Source: Colletotrichum lupini
Lineage: Eukaryota > Ascomycota > Sordariomycetes > Glomerellales > Glomerellaceae
Reading direction: 5' to 3'
Assembly (NCBI RefSeq): GCF_023278565.1
Contig: NC_064679.1
Location: forward strand, 5,146,001 to 5,210,000
DNA length: 64,000 bases
Part shown: piece after piece, positions 47,688-60,800 of the stretch
Layout of the letters: each line of letters begins with the position of its first letter
Position numbering within the stretch: position 1 is the first letter of the stretch
The notes under the pieces: generated by a model
Told to the model about the DNA's origin: nothing
Database searches by the model: none
Seen by the model: the letters and a program-made list of their open reading frames with translations, nothing else
Program-made: the position numbers and the translations under genes

Positions 47688-50600
47688 GGCATGTTCGTCT
47701 GAGCCCGAGTCTGGTATGGTCAGGTCGTCAATAGCCCGATGGCGATACGGAGTCCACCATCGAGGCTGCCACATTCAAGAGCCGAGCTACCTTACGAGAC
47801 GAAACCGAGTGACTGTGATGGGACAGTGTGACGCGAGCTCAGATCTGATTGTCCGATCCTATGGCCCACCATGACCTATCAACTTCGAGGGCGACCCTTA
47901 GATCGGACAAAGATCTGGCGCTGATCGATTATGCGACTGGGTCGATGGACTCGGCCGGTATGGGATGAAGCCTGAAGAGACGAACAGGATGACACCGGCT
48001 TGCCAGCTACGTGTCGGCCATCGAATGGAGTAGCTGAGAGTTGGATGTGTGGCCCATCCAGATTGCGACATGCGCGTTCGCAGGCATAATAATGCGTGGC
48101 TGGGAATGCGACGACCCCAACCTGTAAGATAGAGCACGTTTGCGATTAGATCCTGGGCTCTTTGGCTCGGGGAGAGGAGAGGGACATTGCGACAAGTTGC
48201 ACCTGTCCCCCTGTACGATTGCCGATTGCACTGTAGATTGCAGCCGCTCGAAAGATTTCTTTTGTATCCCATGACTTTTGTAGCCATCAATGTAAACCTA
48301 CCCTTGCTGTAATGCACGCCCAAACTCTGCTATTCCGTGGATACCAATCGTTCGTTCGTTACCATCGTGGCTCGGCACCTCGGGGCCCTGTACGGTGTAG
48401 TATGCACCGCTGCTCCAGCTCAATCTCGCGACAATGTACTTTATGTAGCAATGAACAGCCCATCAGATAACGCCGCTTGGAGTGGAGACCTCCCCCCTCC
48501 CCATGTTCGACGACATCACGACTTTGATGGTCTGACCAGGCCTGTCCCTTGTCGAATCTCAAGACACCACCTCGCCAGGCGATGTCACTGGGCGCGAATA
48601 CCTACCTACTGCCTACCGTATCTCGTTGGTCCAAATTCTTTCTGCATGTCTCGGATTCGAGACGTTGGGATAGTACCCTCAGACTCTGCAGATGTAAGGA
48701 AAAAAGAAAGGAGACTGGGTTAAGGTAGATGAGGCGGATGCGGAGGAAAGAAAATGGAAAAAAAGCAAAAAAAGCAAATCCTTGAAGATGAAAGCACGTA
48801 CCAACCAACCACCAACCACCATCGCCCCCCCCGCGCCATTTCTCTCCCGCAGCGCGCCGCCGACCTTCCCGAAGCGCCGTCCCGGGGGATACCCTTCAAA
48901 CACCGGCCGACGGTTCTGTGCGACGTGGACGGTGGCACGGTAGATTGGTCCAACGTTGACAGCGACATACCCGGCCTTTTTCTACGTAGCCTGTAGCGGC
49001 GTTTGCTCTCACTCCCTTTCCCTTTCAATGCTCCCACCAGATTCATCCTCCTTCTCTTCCTCGGGGACTTCCAGGGGGCCCTGGAGGGGAGCAAAATGAA
49101 CTGCGGAGAGCCTCTCCGCTTTCCCAACGGTCGCACCACTTTCTTTCGCTGTCTCCAGCGGACCGCCACCGCCACCAGCAACACCACAAATCATCCGATA
49201 TCCGACTGGATACACGCTGCAGCGGAAGGTGAGGATGAACTGGGACAAGCAACGCACCACGGCAGCCTTTCCCGCCCGAAGTATCCGACGTCTACGAAAT
49301 GGGTGTCCTCCGTAAGCACTTTGCCCCCTCGGAGCACACCAGTCACCGGGCTGCCTGGATAGTACTGTAGCAGTGGGTAAGGTAGGTCAACCAAAGGCAT
49401 CAACGGCCGAGATCAATCTACTCCGGAGGAAGTATACCAAAACGCAAAAAAGCAATCAATGCTATCTCACATAGTACCCAAAAAACCCCCCGTCCATGCC
49501 TCAGACGTACAGATCAATACCCTGGGCCAAGAACAAACGGGAATTAGTGAAAGGGCCCCCAAATCTCTCCAACGTGACAACGCTCCTCTAGGCTCTCCAA
49601 GCTCCCCTGGCCTGGTCCCGTAGATTGCGCGCCATCGCGTCCCCTGGACGGCTCGCTCGTAGCTCCAACTGCACCGTGCCAGTGCCCCAGTGATGACCAT
49701 CAACAAGGGGGAGGAGAAATACCTAGTTGAGGAAGAGAGCTTGGAGGCCTGCCCGGAGGAAGAGGGGTCTCTGCAAGCTGTGGCGAGGTTGGCTCCTCAC
49801 CCTCCTCCGTACTGCGTATCCTCTCGCCCAGTGTGAGACTGCCGACTTAGATTGAAGGCAAAGATTGAAACTTTTCTTGGTCCTCAGCTGTGCAGCAGCA
49901 GCTCCATTTCCCTGCAGCATCTCAAAGCAACTCCAAGTCAAAGTCTCCAACTATCCCGTATCCAGACGTACAGTAGTCGCGTACGCACCCCCCCGGCGCC
50001 CCCACTACACACCACGACCCTGACCCTGAACCTGACCCCGACACCCCGGTCCCTCTCGTCCATGATCCATCCACATCGACCGCCGGCGCCCATCCAACGG
50101 GAGAACAATGTCCGTCTTTAGAACCGCTGGAGAGAGAAAGTCGAGACTCGAGAGACGGGCCAGGCAGTGGCCGAGATGGTTCCAGATGTGATGATCAGCG
50201 TCCGTTGTACGTATCTGGACTCCCTCTTACTTCTAGTCATCATTCAAGGTACAATGAAAAGTAGAGAGTACATGAACCCAGCTGCAGAGCAAAGGGATGG
50301 GCCCCAGAGTGAGTGGGTGGGATCATTCGGCTCTCACGGCCGTGTCGGCAAATAGGGATCTTCACTGCACAACCCATCGTTTTTGTCCGAACATGCACCC
50401 ACGGCCACGCTTCGGATGCGAATGTCGGATCATTCAAAGTCGTCCGGGGGGGAGCGGCAGTGGATGACGCCGCTGCTCCATCTTATGCGTCTAATCAACG
50501 AAATACCATACCTCTGTACTGTAAGGCTGGCAACGGGCATAGGACACACAATGCGAGGCGAGAGGCAATTGTAAAAGAGTGAGGAGAGGCGCAACCAGCG

Positions 50601-51323
50601 CAGATTGTATTGTGTTGCGACCATACTCCTCCAGTGCCATGATAATACTGGCTCGTATAGTACTTGCATGCATCGCCACCGACTTTCCCTGGAGCCAAAT
50701 TCCGGGGGAAGCCGTCCAAACGAGCATAACAGTTGTTGCGATAAATTTCAAATCGGAACAGAGTCCGAGCCGCCCAGATCCAGACAGTTTCCTTGTCTGT
50801 CCCATTAACCCAAAAAGCCAATACGAAACCACAAGAGAGAAAAAGAAAATATAGGGAAAAAAAAAAAGACTGGCAGCCGACCCTCAAAAATACAAGAAAG
50901 GGAAACGCCGCCGTGCGGAGAGCAGGGAGAAAAAAAAAGGATCAACGTGATGACAAGCTAGCAATTTCCCGACTGCCATCCCGTCTTGTTGTCTAGGATG
51001 CCAAGGTTCATCAATCGCTCCGCCCGCCCGTTGCCCATCCCAATCCCATGGCGTCGTGCGAAGCCGGAATGCAAATGGCCCCTGTACATGATGTCGCCCC
51101 CATGACATGCTTCACCCAGTAACTCCGACCACAGTAGTGCCGACCCGAGGAGGAAAAGAGAAGAGTGTTAGTGAGAGAGAGAGAAAGGACGAGGGAAGAA
51201 AGAATACAACGCGCGGGTATACCGGGATGAAGGTAATAAAGAAGATAGTGAGAAGAGCATCTGGCGAGTACAAGAACAGCGCGGATGGATAGGCGCCATC
51301 CGCCGTGAACTGGCTAATGGATT
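47688..51323. other. 3.6-kb convergent gene-free interval
   Basis: Separates the ends of two convergent genes, an unusually large gap for that arrangement. Contains A-runs (48,757 and 48,767 areas, 50,857-50,868 and 50,930-50,938) and C/T-rich patches, but no frame with motifs or codon bias. Confidence 0.45.
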
Positions 51324-53681
51324 TCAGGTGCACAAGAAATCAAGTCCGAGGCGTCTGGCAACGCTCTGCCAGTCCCAGACAGCAATCCACTCGCCACACT
51401 CCATGAGGTGCCAGACTTCTTCCAGGACCTCGAGGACTCTATCGCAGTTGCGAAGACCAGTGTAGCCCCGGACCGACCGGATGATGCCTCGAAGTCGCTC
51501 TTGCTGTGTGGGGTCGAAGCATGTAGTACCAATGACCAGACTCGGCATCAGCAAAAGGGTAAGAGCTGGGTCGGATGGCTTGAATCCCTCCATGATCGAT
51601 AGGGACTCGTCCACCGCAGCAGTGATGCGATTGTCATGCTGCTGCGGGCGGCGAACCGGCGGTGGAGAGGCTGGGCGTTGTTCATCAATCACAGCGCAGC
51701 TAGAGGACCCGGCATCGGACTCATGCATCGAGCTCGTCCTGGACGGTCCTCGAGAGTTTGGCTCCCGTTTGAGCTGCATCGAAGAGGGGAACCCAGAACC
51801 CATGCTGGGCCTCAGGCCGGGAGACGAGGCGCAGCTCGTGGCCGTAGACGGCCTAGAAATTTGCGAATGCCGGCGGGAGGAAGACGACGAGGTTGAGGTG
51901 GCGACAGATGTAGCTATAGAGTAGACGGAGGGCCGTCTCTCTGGAGAGGTAGGAGGGTAGATTGTGCGGAAGAGATGCAGGAACATCATGTGTTTGTAAA
52001 CCAGCCCAACTCTGTGACGGCTATCACCTGGTGGCCAAAGAGGCATCCATTGCTCAATAGCCTCTTGAATCTCCTGCGCTCGGTACAGAACGTGATACGT
52101 CACGACAGTCTCGGCGCGTCTGTAAATGTTATCCCGGATGACGTTTCGAATTGTGGTGATTTGGCAGAGATGTTGAAACAGGCCATCAGCAACACCCAGA
52201 AGACGAGGCGAGTCCAACGGAACCAGGGGGCTCCAGTCTTCGGAAGCCAAGCGAGGACGGTTGGGCGCGGGATGCCAGAGGAGTTCGTCCGCGTAAATGT
52301 GGTACTGGAAGAATTCGCTGATGAAGGCCAGGAAAACAGGATCCTCTGGAGGGCTCTCTTGGATCAATTGCTTGTATCCGCTCAGGTGAACACGATGCGC
52401 TCCATGAGATTCACCTTCAATCAGCGTGGTGACCAGGAGGCAAAGGATTTGGGCGTAGCGAGCCGACAAGATTGTTTCGCGATCATCAATGTCCTCCTCC
52501 GCCGAACGGTTCATGTCGGCGTACAGAGTCTTCATCGCTTGTTCCTCGTGATATGCTGACCGGGCCTGTAGCGCTTCCAGGGTGGTTGTCGGATTTCTCT
52601 CGAGTAACTTGGCGCCGTACGGTGTATCAAAGTCGATGTGTTTGCTACTCATGGCCAGGATCGAGTGCATCACGCCCTGGTGAAGGTTTGCCAAAGGAAG
52701 AATAATATCCTTAAAGGCATTCTTGGCTTCTCCCTCAACAGTCAGAACGTTGCTGAGGTGGACGCCGTAGTGTCTCCAGAATATCTTGTCCTCGATCGTG
52801 TCGACGCCGTTGAAAAGAGGTTGCATGGTGAAAACGAGCGACTCCTCATCCCCAACGTGATCTTCTTCCGAGTTAGGCCATCAACATATTTGCTGGATTC
52901 ATAAGCGAGCACTCACCAATTGTTGCCTTTTCTTTGCCGCTTCTCCATAGCTTCTTCTCATGATAGCCCTCGCAGACAACAGCATTCTTCTCGCAATTCA
53001 TACCTGCTCACATGTCAGGGGAAAAAGTCCCAAGCAGTGAGTGATACGGCAGTGACACTTACATCTCGGCTTCGCCTCGTCACACTTCTTCTTCCGTCTC
53101 CGACAGGTAATGCAGCCCGTCTTGGATCGACCCTTGGTCACCTTACTCTGGTTGATGATGGATGCTACAGGATGCTTGCGTGGTCTTCCTCGGGGTCGCT
53201 TCTGCTTCAGTGAGTTTGTGGCCGAGACCAAGGTAGTTCCAGTTTGCGCTAATGGGGCCTCCTTAACATCGCCCAGCTTTAGATCGTCGTCGTCCGTGGG
53301 TTCTATTTTAGGTATGATGGCAAAAGTGTCGTCCGACTCCTGTTCCCATACAATGTCGTTGTCAGCATCGTCTCCATCGCACGTATCGGCGTGGCCAGTG
53401 CTCCAGGAATCGGTGCAGGACGAGGATGCGGAGTGTACGATTGTCGGGTCGCCGGACGGCTCTAAATGGGGAATATCTACGGCGGCGCTGACGGGAGACA
53501 GCTGCCCGGAGAGAGAGTGAGGAATGCTGGTCGAGGCCATCCAGGCCGCTGCCGTTTGGGAGGTTGGTTGGTGTGGAAGCAGCATGTCGTCTTGCATGTT
53601 GTCGTCTGAAGAGTTACTGTGGTGGTCCGACCATGAGAGATCCCCGTCGTCCGAAACCATTGAGAGAGAGGTAGAATCCAT
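51324..53681 (-). CDS. Zn2Cys6 transcription factor with AT-hook
   Basis: Exons 53681-53063, 53003-52917 and 52864-51324 give about 748 residues; the last acceptor could be three bases further on. An acidic, Ser-rich N-terminal region is followed by an AT-hook (RPRGRPRKHP, 162-171), then a complete binuclear zinc cluster: C190, C193, C200, C207, C210, C217 (C-x2-C-x6-C-x6-C-x2-C-x6-C). Intron 1 falls exactly in the Cys207 codon. The C-terminal 500 residues match the fungal-specific regulatory domain of the Fungal_trans_2 type (GVMHSILAMSSKHIDF, HRVHLSGYKQLI). Such proteins bind DNA in the nucleus. The target genes cannot be inferred, since no pathway cluster adjoins it. Confidence 0.88.
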
Positions 53682-56600
53682 GGCTCGTCACTAGCGAGAC
53701 CATGCCAACACGAAATATTCAAAACCGGTGAGATTCTGGTGGCCAGTTGTTAAAGCGATGCGTCGAAGGTGGAATGCTGGTGCGGTGGCGACGGGATAGA
53801 ATCTGGACGGCCTGAGTTGTCGATCAATCGTTGAGTCTGGTGAGAGCTACGGGATGTCGAACGGTGTGTGAGGTCGAGCAGGGAGGAAAAGAAAGGACGG
53901 CAGTCAAATGATATCTCTCTCAAGGACGAGTGACCAATGTCAAGATACATGAGACAGGGAAGCGGGCGAGGGGTCTTCTGAAGATCAAGACCGTTGCGGT
54001 CCGCTCAAGAAGAAGGGAAAGGCTGATCACTGGGAAAGCCGACGTGGAATGGAGGGGCTGAGATGGGGTGGAGAGATGATCGCTGGGTCTTATTTGGGAA
54101 CCAGCTTGTCGTCGAGACGAAGTGGGAAAGGAAAGAGGGTCGTTGGACGACAGGATATGGGGCCAGCCGCTTCGAGGGGCGGGATATGCATATACATATC
54201 TGCAGATAGCTGCGCTCCTAGTGGGTGGGAAGTCGGGACGGCGACAGGGTCTCGAGGTGAATGAGGGAAGACATGCAGAGAATCGATGTTTCTCCCATAC
54301 GCACTAAGGCCCCCTAGCACATTGGGTAGCTCCCCTCAAGCAAGGTGCGAGAATGAATGGCCCATGGGATGGGGGTACGGATACTTCATACGGAGCATGG
54401 GAAACAAGACTGTCTGCCTGCCAGTAGCCTCCGTACGAAATACATGGTACCCACACGATGGATGGGCGAACATGGGTGAACACGGGCGGATAAGGACGGT
54501 GTGGGATGTGAGGTGAGCAGCGAAGTGGTGGTGAGGTCTCACGTCGCACCGACTTGTGCCAAGACGACAGCCGGGGTTTTGATGCTCTCTGTTACCAGCT
54601 TCCTTGCTCCTCCGCCCCCAGGGCAGTCCCTATCTGTGCCGTCAGTGCCGTAAGGAAGGCCATGCTAATTAAAGAGCCCAGTGGTCACCGTATAACGACG
54701 AGGGTACTCCGTATGGAGTTCTACTGTATGTACGGATAATCGTAGAAAATACTCCGTACACGAACCGAATCGCTGTCAGCTTGGCTCTTGTCGACGGTGG
54801 ATGACAAGTGGATTTCGGGGCATCCTTGACAGCATCTCTCTCCTCTATCTGCGATACATTTGTGCAGCACTCCGTACGGCGTACTAATTACAAGGACTGG
54901 TGCTCACCGACGTCGAGAAGCAGAGAGGAAAGTAAGTACGCGTGAACAGACGACGTAAGACAGAGAGACGAGGAGAGAAAGAAAGAGTGAGGAAATGTGT
55001 GCCTTTCTCAGTCTCTCTCTCTTTCTCTCTCTCGCCAACGTCCTGTCCGCTCCCACATCTCGCCGGGCCCCTCCTGACTCCTCCATCAGCCCCGGTCGTT
55101 GCTAGCGCAATATGGCCGACAACCCTTGCCAGTGACAGCAAGGTACCCTCAAGTACTGCAAGTCGCTACCCGCACGACACCACCCCACGATGGTGTCAAG
55201 AGCTGTGATTCGCCGTCGTAGATTTTCTTTTGGCTTTGACCAGAAGCTGGCTTGGCCAGAAAGCTGGACTGTGCGTCGACTCCTTGAGTCCTTGGGCTCA
55301 AGTCATGCGCGGCCATGTTGTATCGCGGAGACTCCACCTCGACTGCTTGAGACGAAGTGAGCAAGAAAACCATTCATTCCTACACTAACAAGAGTGAAAA
55401 GTGAGAGACGACAGCCCGTTTGTCTTTTCTGCAGGCTGGTCGGTATTGACCATGACGAGACCAAGAGGGGACCGGCGACCGACAGTCGATCGTCAATTCG
55501 CACGACTCATGAGTCGACAAGTTCAGGCCAGCTAAGTGGCCGGTTTTTTGAAATCGCAATGGATCTATCCGTATTGCTCCTGCGCCTTGGACTGGTTCCG
55601 TTGGCGGAACGAAGACATGACAATCGGCCGACAGCCGCCATGAAGGTGAAGAAAATTGACCGGGACGATGCGAGACAAACCTGACAAGGAGGGTGCATCA
55701 TTGCTTGGGATCGCGTCGCGTTGTGTCAAGAAGAGTGGGGAGATGGAGAGAAACTCGGAGATGGACATCGGGGGAGGGGGGGTTCCAACAGTGAAGACTC
55801 AAGAGTCCAGACTATTAGGTACTGTGCGAGAGGCTAAGAGTAATAAGGGCACCTTCAACCTTGTCCTATGGTAAGCCGTATGTATTAGTCGTGCAGGAGT
55901 CAGGACCCAGCGAGACGAGAGTCCAGGGCAGAGACGGGATCACGGTGGTTTGCTCCATTTCGGGCACAAAGCGAATTGAGCCAGCGTTGGTCGGTACTTG
56001 TCCATGGGCGTTGGGGCAGCGAAGCGTAGGAGAAGTCTCTGTACCATGATATCATGGTGGACTGTGAGACCCAAGGTCATGCTTCTGAGGCCTGTCACTG
56101 CATATGCAGGCGGCTGGATTTGGAAAGACGACGGGCTCTGGTCAGAGTCAACTGTCAAGGTGAAGAGACGGGGCGGAGTAGTCTATCGTCGGTTGGCGAA
56201 TCAGCAAAGAGCTGGTGAGCGATGTGCGGCGTGACTGGCCGGTGCTGTGCGCGGAGCCATTCGTGGGTGGGGGTGGGACGACCGTGGAACCGTGGGTGAG
56301 TGGCATCCATGGCATGGTGTGTCGGAGTCTGTGAGGATCATGATGGATGGCATGGAGTCTGGAGATCCAGTCAGGGTCACAGACACGAAGAGTCTGTGGT
56401 CCTGTCGGCCGAAATGGCGCGCCGTGAAGGAAGGCAAGGCGAGCCGCAAAGAGCCGGGGGAACACAGCGCCATCTCGACTGCCATGGCATGTACCTCGAT
56501 CCATCGCGTGGTCGTGAGCCAACCACGGCAAGGTCTAAGAGATCATGTAGCCCAGACAGGGCGTCGAAAGCGCCTCAGCTTCGCAGGTCAGCTCTGGTAG

Positions 56601-57289
56601 GGGAAACCTTTAGGCAGAGACAAGTCGCCGCCCAAAGAGAACGAGTGTCAGGACTAGGGGCGCCGCGGGATTCGCAGCAGTTTGGAAAACCAGTAATGAG
56701 CCATGAAAGCTTACGATGCATGGCGATGTGTCGGCTTGGCAATGTGAAGGAGAAGAGTATACCAATGTATGCAGGTATGGCTGGCTGAGATGTAGGAGCC
56801 GGGGGGAAAAGAGGGTTCGCCTCAGATTGAAACTTGTCGGGAGCGGCAGAAGTCTTGTTGCGTTGTTCTGGTTGGTGCCATGGCGCCCTGTCACTGGAAG
56901 CAAGCTGCAATGCAGATGCGGCGCGCTGGGCCGGGCTGCGTGGGAGGCTGGCTCTGGCTTAGTGGCCGGGGCTTCAACATGATCAGGTTGGTGCTGTTTT
57001 GATGCTGTTCGTCGTCTTGTTTCTTTTTCCGAGTAATGTGCGTTCGTGGTCGTCGTGGCCGTCGTCGTCGTCTTGAATGTGGCTGTTCGTCGGCATCGAG
57101 ACTAGGGTGCAAGTTCAGGTTCGGGATATGGGTACCTTGTGGGAGGGCTTGCCGGGGAGGATTTGCTGCGTATTGTCTTGGGTATATTCGTGAGGATCGA
57201 GTGGTGACAGAGACATGGTATTGGCGAGCAGTCTTGGCCGGCGTCTCGCCTCGTTGGTGGTCTATTGCCGGCGGAAACGAATGGAGAAC
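53682..57289. other. Gene-poor upstream region of the transcription factor
   Basis: No convincing gene. Several copies of the words TACTCCGTA or TATCCGTAC and their complements occur (54,373; 54,398; 54,430; 54,704; 54,750; 54,870 areas). C/T-rich tracts lie at 55,005-55,035. Normal base composition. Confidence 0.45.
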
Positions 57290-57802
57290 TTAGAAGGTCG
57301 GCATCTCATCGAATGACTGCGGGCCGCCAGGGTTCGGAGGTACGGGGGTACTGGAGCACGGGGGCAGGCCGCACGGAGGCTGGAGTCTATCCGTAAGAAA
57401 TATGCGGAGAGTGATGAGAGCCTGGATAACGAAACATAGGGAAGATGTCGACATATCGGTGGAAAGTGGAAGTATCTGTAGATGATCTAGGGCGATGTTA
57501 GCCTGTTGCATTCACTGTTAGTGGCTCCCCCGGTGTGTTCAAACCTCAGAGTCCAATCTTGCAGGGCCCAGCACGTAGTGGGCACGACCCTGACAGTTGA
57601 TGGGGGGTCCCTGGAACCAATCCATGCGTCTCTCAGAAACCCTCTCGTCTAAAGATGGTGTAAGTGCCCGTGGGGGAATTGCAGCATAGTTTGGTGTCGA
57701 TGCTGTAGCCTGTAAGTGCTTCGGAGTGAAAAGAGAGTCAATGGAAGTTAAGGTAAAGTCTGTCGCACCGCCGAGGTCAAACTGCAATTCCTCGGGCAAT
57801 TG
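57290..57802 (-). pseudogene. Orphan coding fragment, possible 3' exons of a lost gene
   Basis: Two frames join well across a candidate 43-bp intron (donor GTTTGA after the Glu of LDSE, branch CTAAC, acceptor CAACAG): the first from an acceptor-like CTTAG at 57,803-57,807 (QLPEELQFDLGGATDFTL) to about 57,546, the second ending in PQSFDEMPTF at 57,290. The peptide has balanced composition and a hydrophobic helix (LCFVIQALITLRIFLTDRL). No start codon or upstream exon is found on its 5' side, where the DNA is repeat-word-rich. It may be a decayed gene or chance. I do not recognise the family. Confidence 0.3.
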
Positions 57803-60800
57803 CTAAGACAAGTAAGAGTGAGCCTGAGGTTTGCCTGTGTTCTCTACATGAGGTGAGGTGAGAGGTCGACCCGGACTTTCCCAGGCCCCAAAGTACCTCC
57901 TCCACCACTTGCCTTAGTACCTTATGGCATACTATGTAGGTACCTTAGGTAAGGAACACAATGCATGCATGGAAGGTATGGGGCAAAGGCAGGAAGGGAC
58001 GATATCTGGTGCACTTACGAAAATGAGTACCCAAGGTATTATGGAAGGCACACCCGTACCTTACTTTCGCGAGGTGCCTTCCACTACATCCGTTGAGGTT
58101 AAAGTAAGAAAGGTAAGAGGTCCCTGGTATTCCGTGCGTCCCTTCCTCTTCCCATCTGCCATCCTGCCACCACTGGTCACCGGGCCCCTCTATTCGTAGT
58201 CGTTTCCCGGTCGTCTGTGCACCAAGGTGGGCGGTTCACGAAGCAGACATGGCTGTGCCTTCCCGTGTTCCCACTGGACCTCAGCCAGGATCCCTCCTTC
58301 CTCCAAGCTCAACCTGCACGCACCATCCTGTCTTCCTACCAATGGAAGGTCCATGCCTTTCTTCATAGTTTTAGGAAAGGGCTCTCTCCCGGGTTCCAAG
58401 GCAGGCCAAGCACTTACGGAATGGAAAGCAGAGAGATCTGTGCCTGCTTGCAAAGGGGCGTCACATAAGACAGCTTTATCCATCCTCGTGATCCTGTGCT
58501 CTTGACCATAGGTAGGTACACTGTCGGTATCTTACGTGGATCTGCCTCGCCGGAGAAAACTCCGCATTTTGTACTGGACACTCCCGAGCTCTCATGACCG
58601 TGCAAGAAGACGACATTACGGTCCAGTTGCCCAGCCCCATCCATCGGCGGTTGACCGAGACCCCTTCCATTGGTGCAACGGTCTACGGATACGCATGCGC
58701 AGAATGAACACCTATCCGTACAGAGGACCTGGTGCCTTTGTTGACCTGAGTCTGCACACGTTGACAATGGAGGTCACGGCACGACCTAAACTCTCACTCT
58801 CGTCAAACTCCCCACACGGTGTCCACTGCCATCAACGTCAAATGCGAGAATGACATACCAATTTCAAACTCAAACAGAGCGACCACATGGGTATCGCTTC
58901 TCCAAGGTTTGACCTTCTCTCGTGTCCCGTCCGTCACGGCCCTGATGCTGATGGAGTGTTAGCGACCATCTGCCGGTGCAACGCGAGCCTGCCCCCACGC
59001 CCGGCACATGGGACAGGGGACTTGGGGCCCCTCGAACCTTTGTCTTTCGTATTGGCCATGATCGGACAAGTCGGAATCCCATACGACTACTCTACATAGA
59101 GTCTGGACCGATGATTTATACTTCGTACCAAAGCACAGATATTCGAACTACTGTGCAGTAGATTCGGCTCTGCTCTGTCGTCCGCTCTAGCTAGGAACGT
59201 GGTTCACCTGCCTGCCTAGACACTGCAAAGCGAGCCATCCGAGTCCACAACCTCTGCCTCCCTCATGTTCTACACCTCAACATCCGTATGCTGCTCTAGA
59301 GTCCATCATATCCCTAGCGACAGAGTACAAGAGCACGTAAACAACCACTGGATTACTTCAACGACTAGCTTCAGGAGGACCGTGACATTCCTAAGCGATG
59401 ATGCCCATGCCCTGGCTGTCTCGCATCCGCTATCGATCAACTAAATATCCGTGCCAGGGTAAGGCAGCAGAAGGTTCGAAGCCATTGGTGCATCTCAATC
59501 CTCCCCACATACCCTGTTTGACGACTCAGGCATTGTGGTTGCATCTCATCGCAATGCGTCCCTTCGCTCTATTCCTCGGGGCTTGCGTCGGAAAAATCTC
59601 TAACAAAGTTGGCCGCTTTGCGATGCCATGGTTATTGGCCATTGAGAGGGCCACACGGCTCAACAGAATCAGCATCACCTGTGCTCCCATTACCTTTGGA
59701 AGAGCGGACTGGACAAACCACCCCCTCCTGTCGTCGCCGCTGTGGTCAAGACTCCAACTTTTCTTGTTTTTCGTTTTCGCACGCGTATCAAGTCGCGACA
59801 CTACTCCAAGCAACCAGACGAATCCAGTAGTTCTGCCATCGCGGACAGGACGAGTGGCTAAGACATGCGTACGAATACAGTATGCACTTACACACGGTCT
59901 TAGCTCCGGCTAAACTCGCTCATGGAGGTCAACTTGGACTTTCTCCCGGCCGGTCATACTGGGTAATCTGATAGAGGCATGTCTCGGATTGCCTAATTCG
60001 GTACTCCAGAATCATGGGATCCCTGGTTGGCCGAGGCTGACCCAGACGACCACCAGGCCAACCCAGTCAACAGTCTATTGTCTCGCCACTGGCGCGGCCC
60101 ATGTCCTTTCCGAGCAAGGCTTTCATAGGATGCTCTCAATGATACTGCGCCTAGTTACGCTTCGACCCTCTGCTGCTTAACCAACCCCAGCTTATCGTCA
60201 CATATCACATACATGTGAGTACGACAACCTCCGTGCCGTGCGGACGAGACCAAGTCAGCCTAACAGCATAAACGGCGCTGCTCCTGGGCAATGGCAGCGG
60301 GCAGCCGATCACTATCCGAGCATCGCCGAGTTTCTTTCATCACTTGAACGTTGTGAGACTCTGCGACAACCGACCCCGTTTAACTTGAGACGACAATAGA
60401 GGAGCAAATAAAGCGACGACGACAAAGGCGGAGAAGGGTGCCGCCCGAGCGCAAGGCTTGGCCCGTTGTCGGATCTGGCTACCTCCCGTCGCCTTTTGAC
60501 TTTCGAGACGGTGCGTGCCGTCGACGGCTGGTCTCCACCAACATTGGATCATCATCAGTGCGCAATCGATGCCAATCGACCTTCTCTACCCGCTTGTCCA
60601 CCACCACCACCTTCGGGGCCTCGAGTCACCACCTTACCTACCGTGTCAGTGTGGATGGACACATGTATCCGTACGCTGGGTATGGACTATGGATCATGAT
60701 TACTGGTTGCTCAAGGAATCTCGATACTGTGATCTGCCCCCTCTCCGGTGGTACCTGAGCAACGGTACGGATAATTCAAGGCCTTCCTGCAGGGCCTATG

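Noticed and set aside
59470..59482. GGTTCGAAGCC resembling a tRNA B-box
   Set aside because: No matching A-box or foldable acceptor stem around it.
59398..59913. 171-codon plus-strand frame in the right arm
   Set aside because: No domain, no bias, and overlapping frames of similar quality on the other strand.
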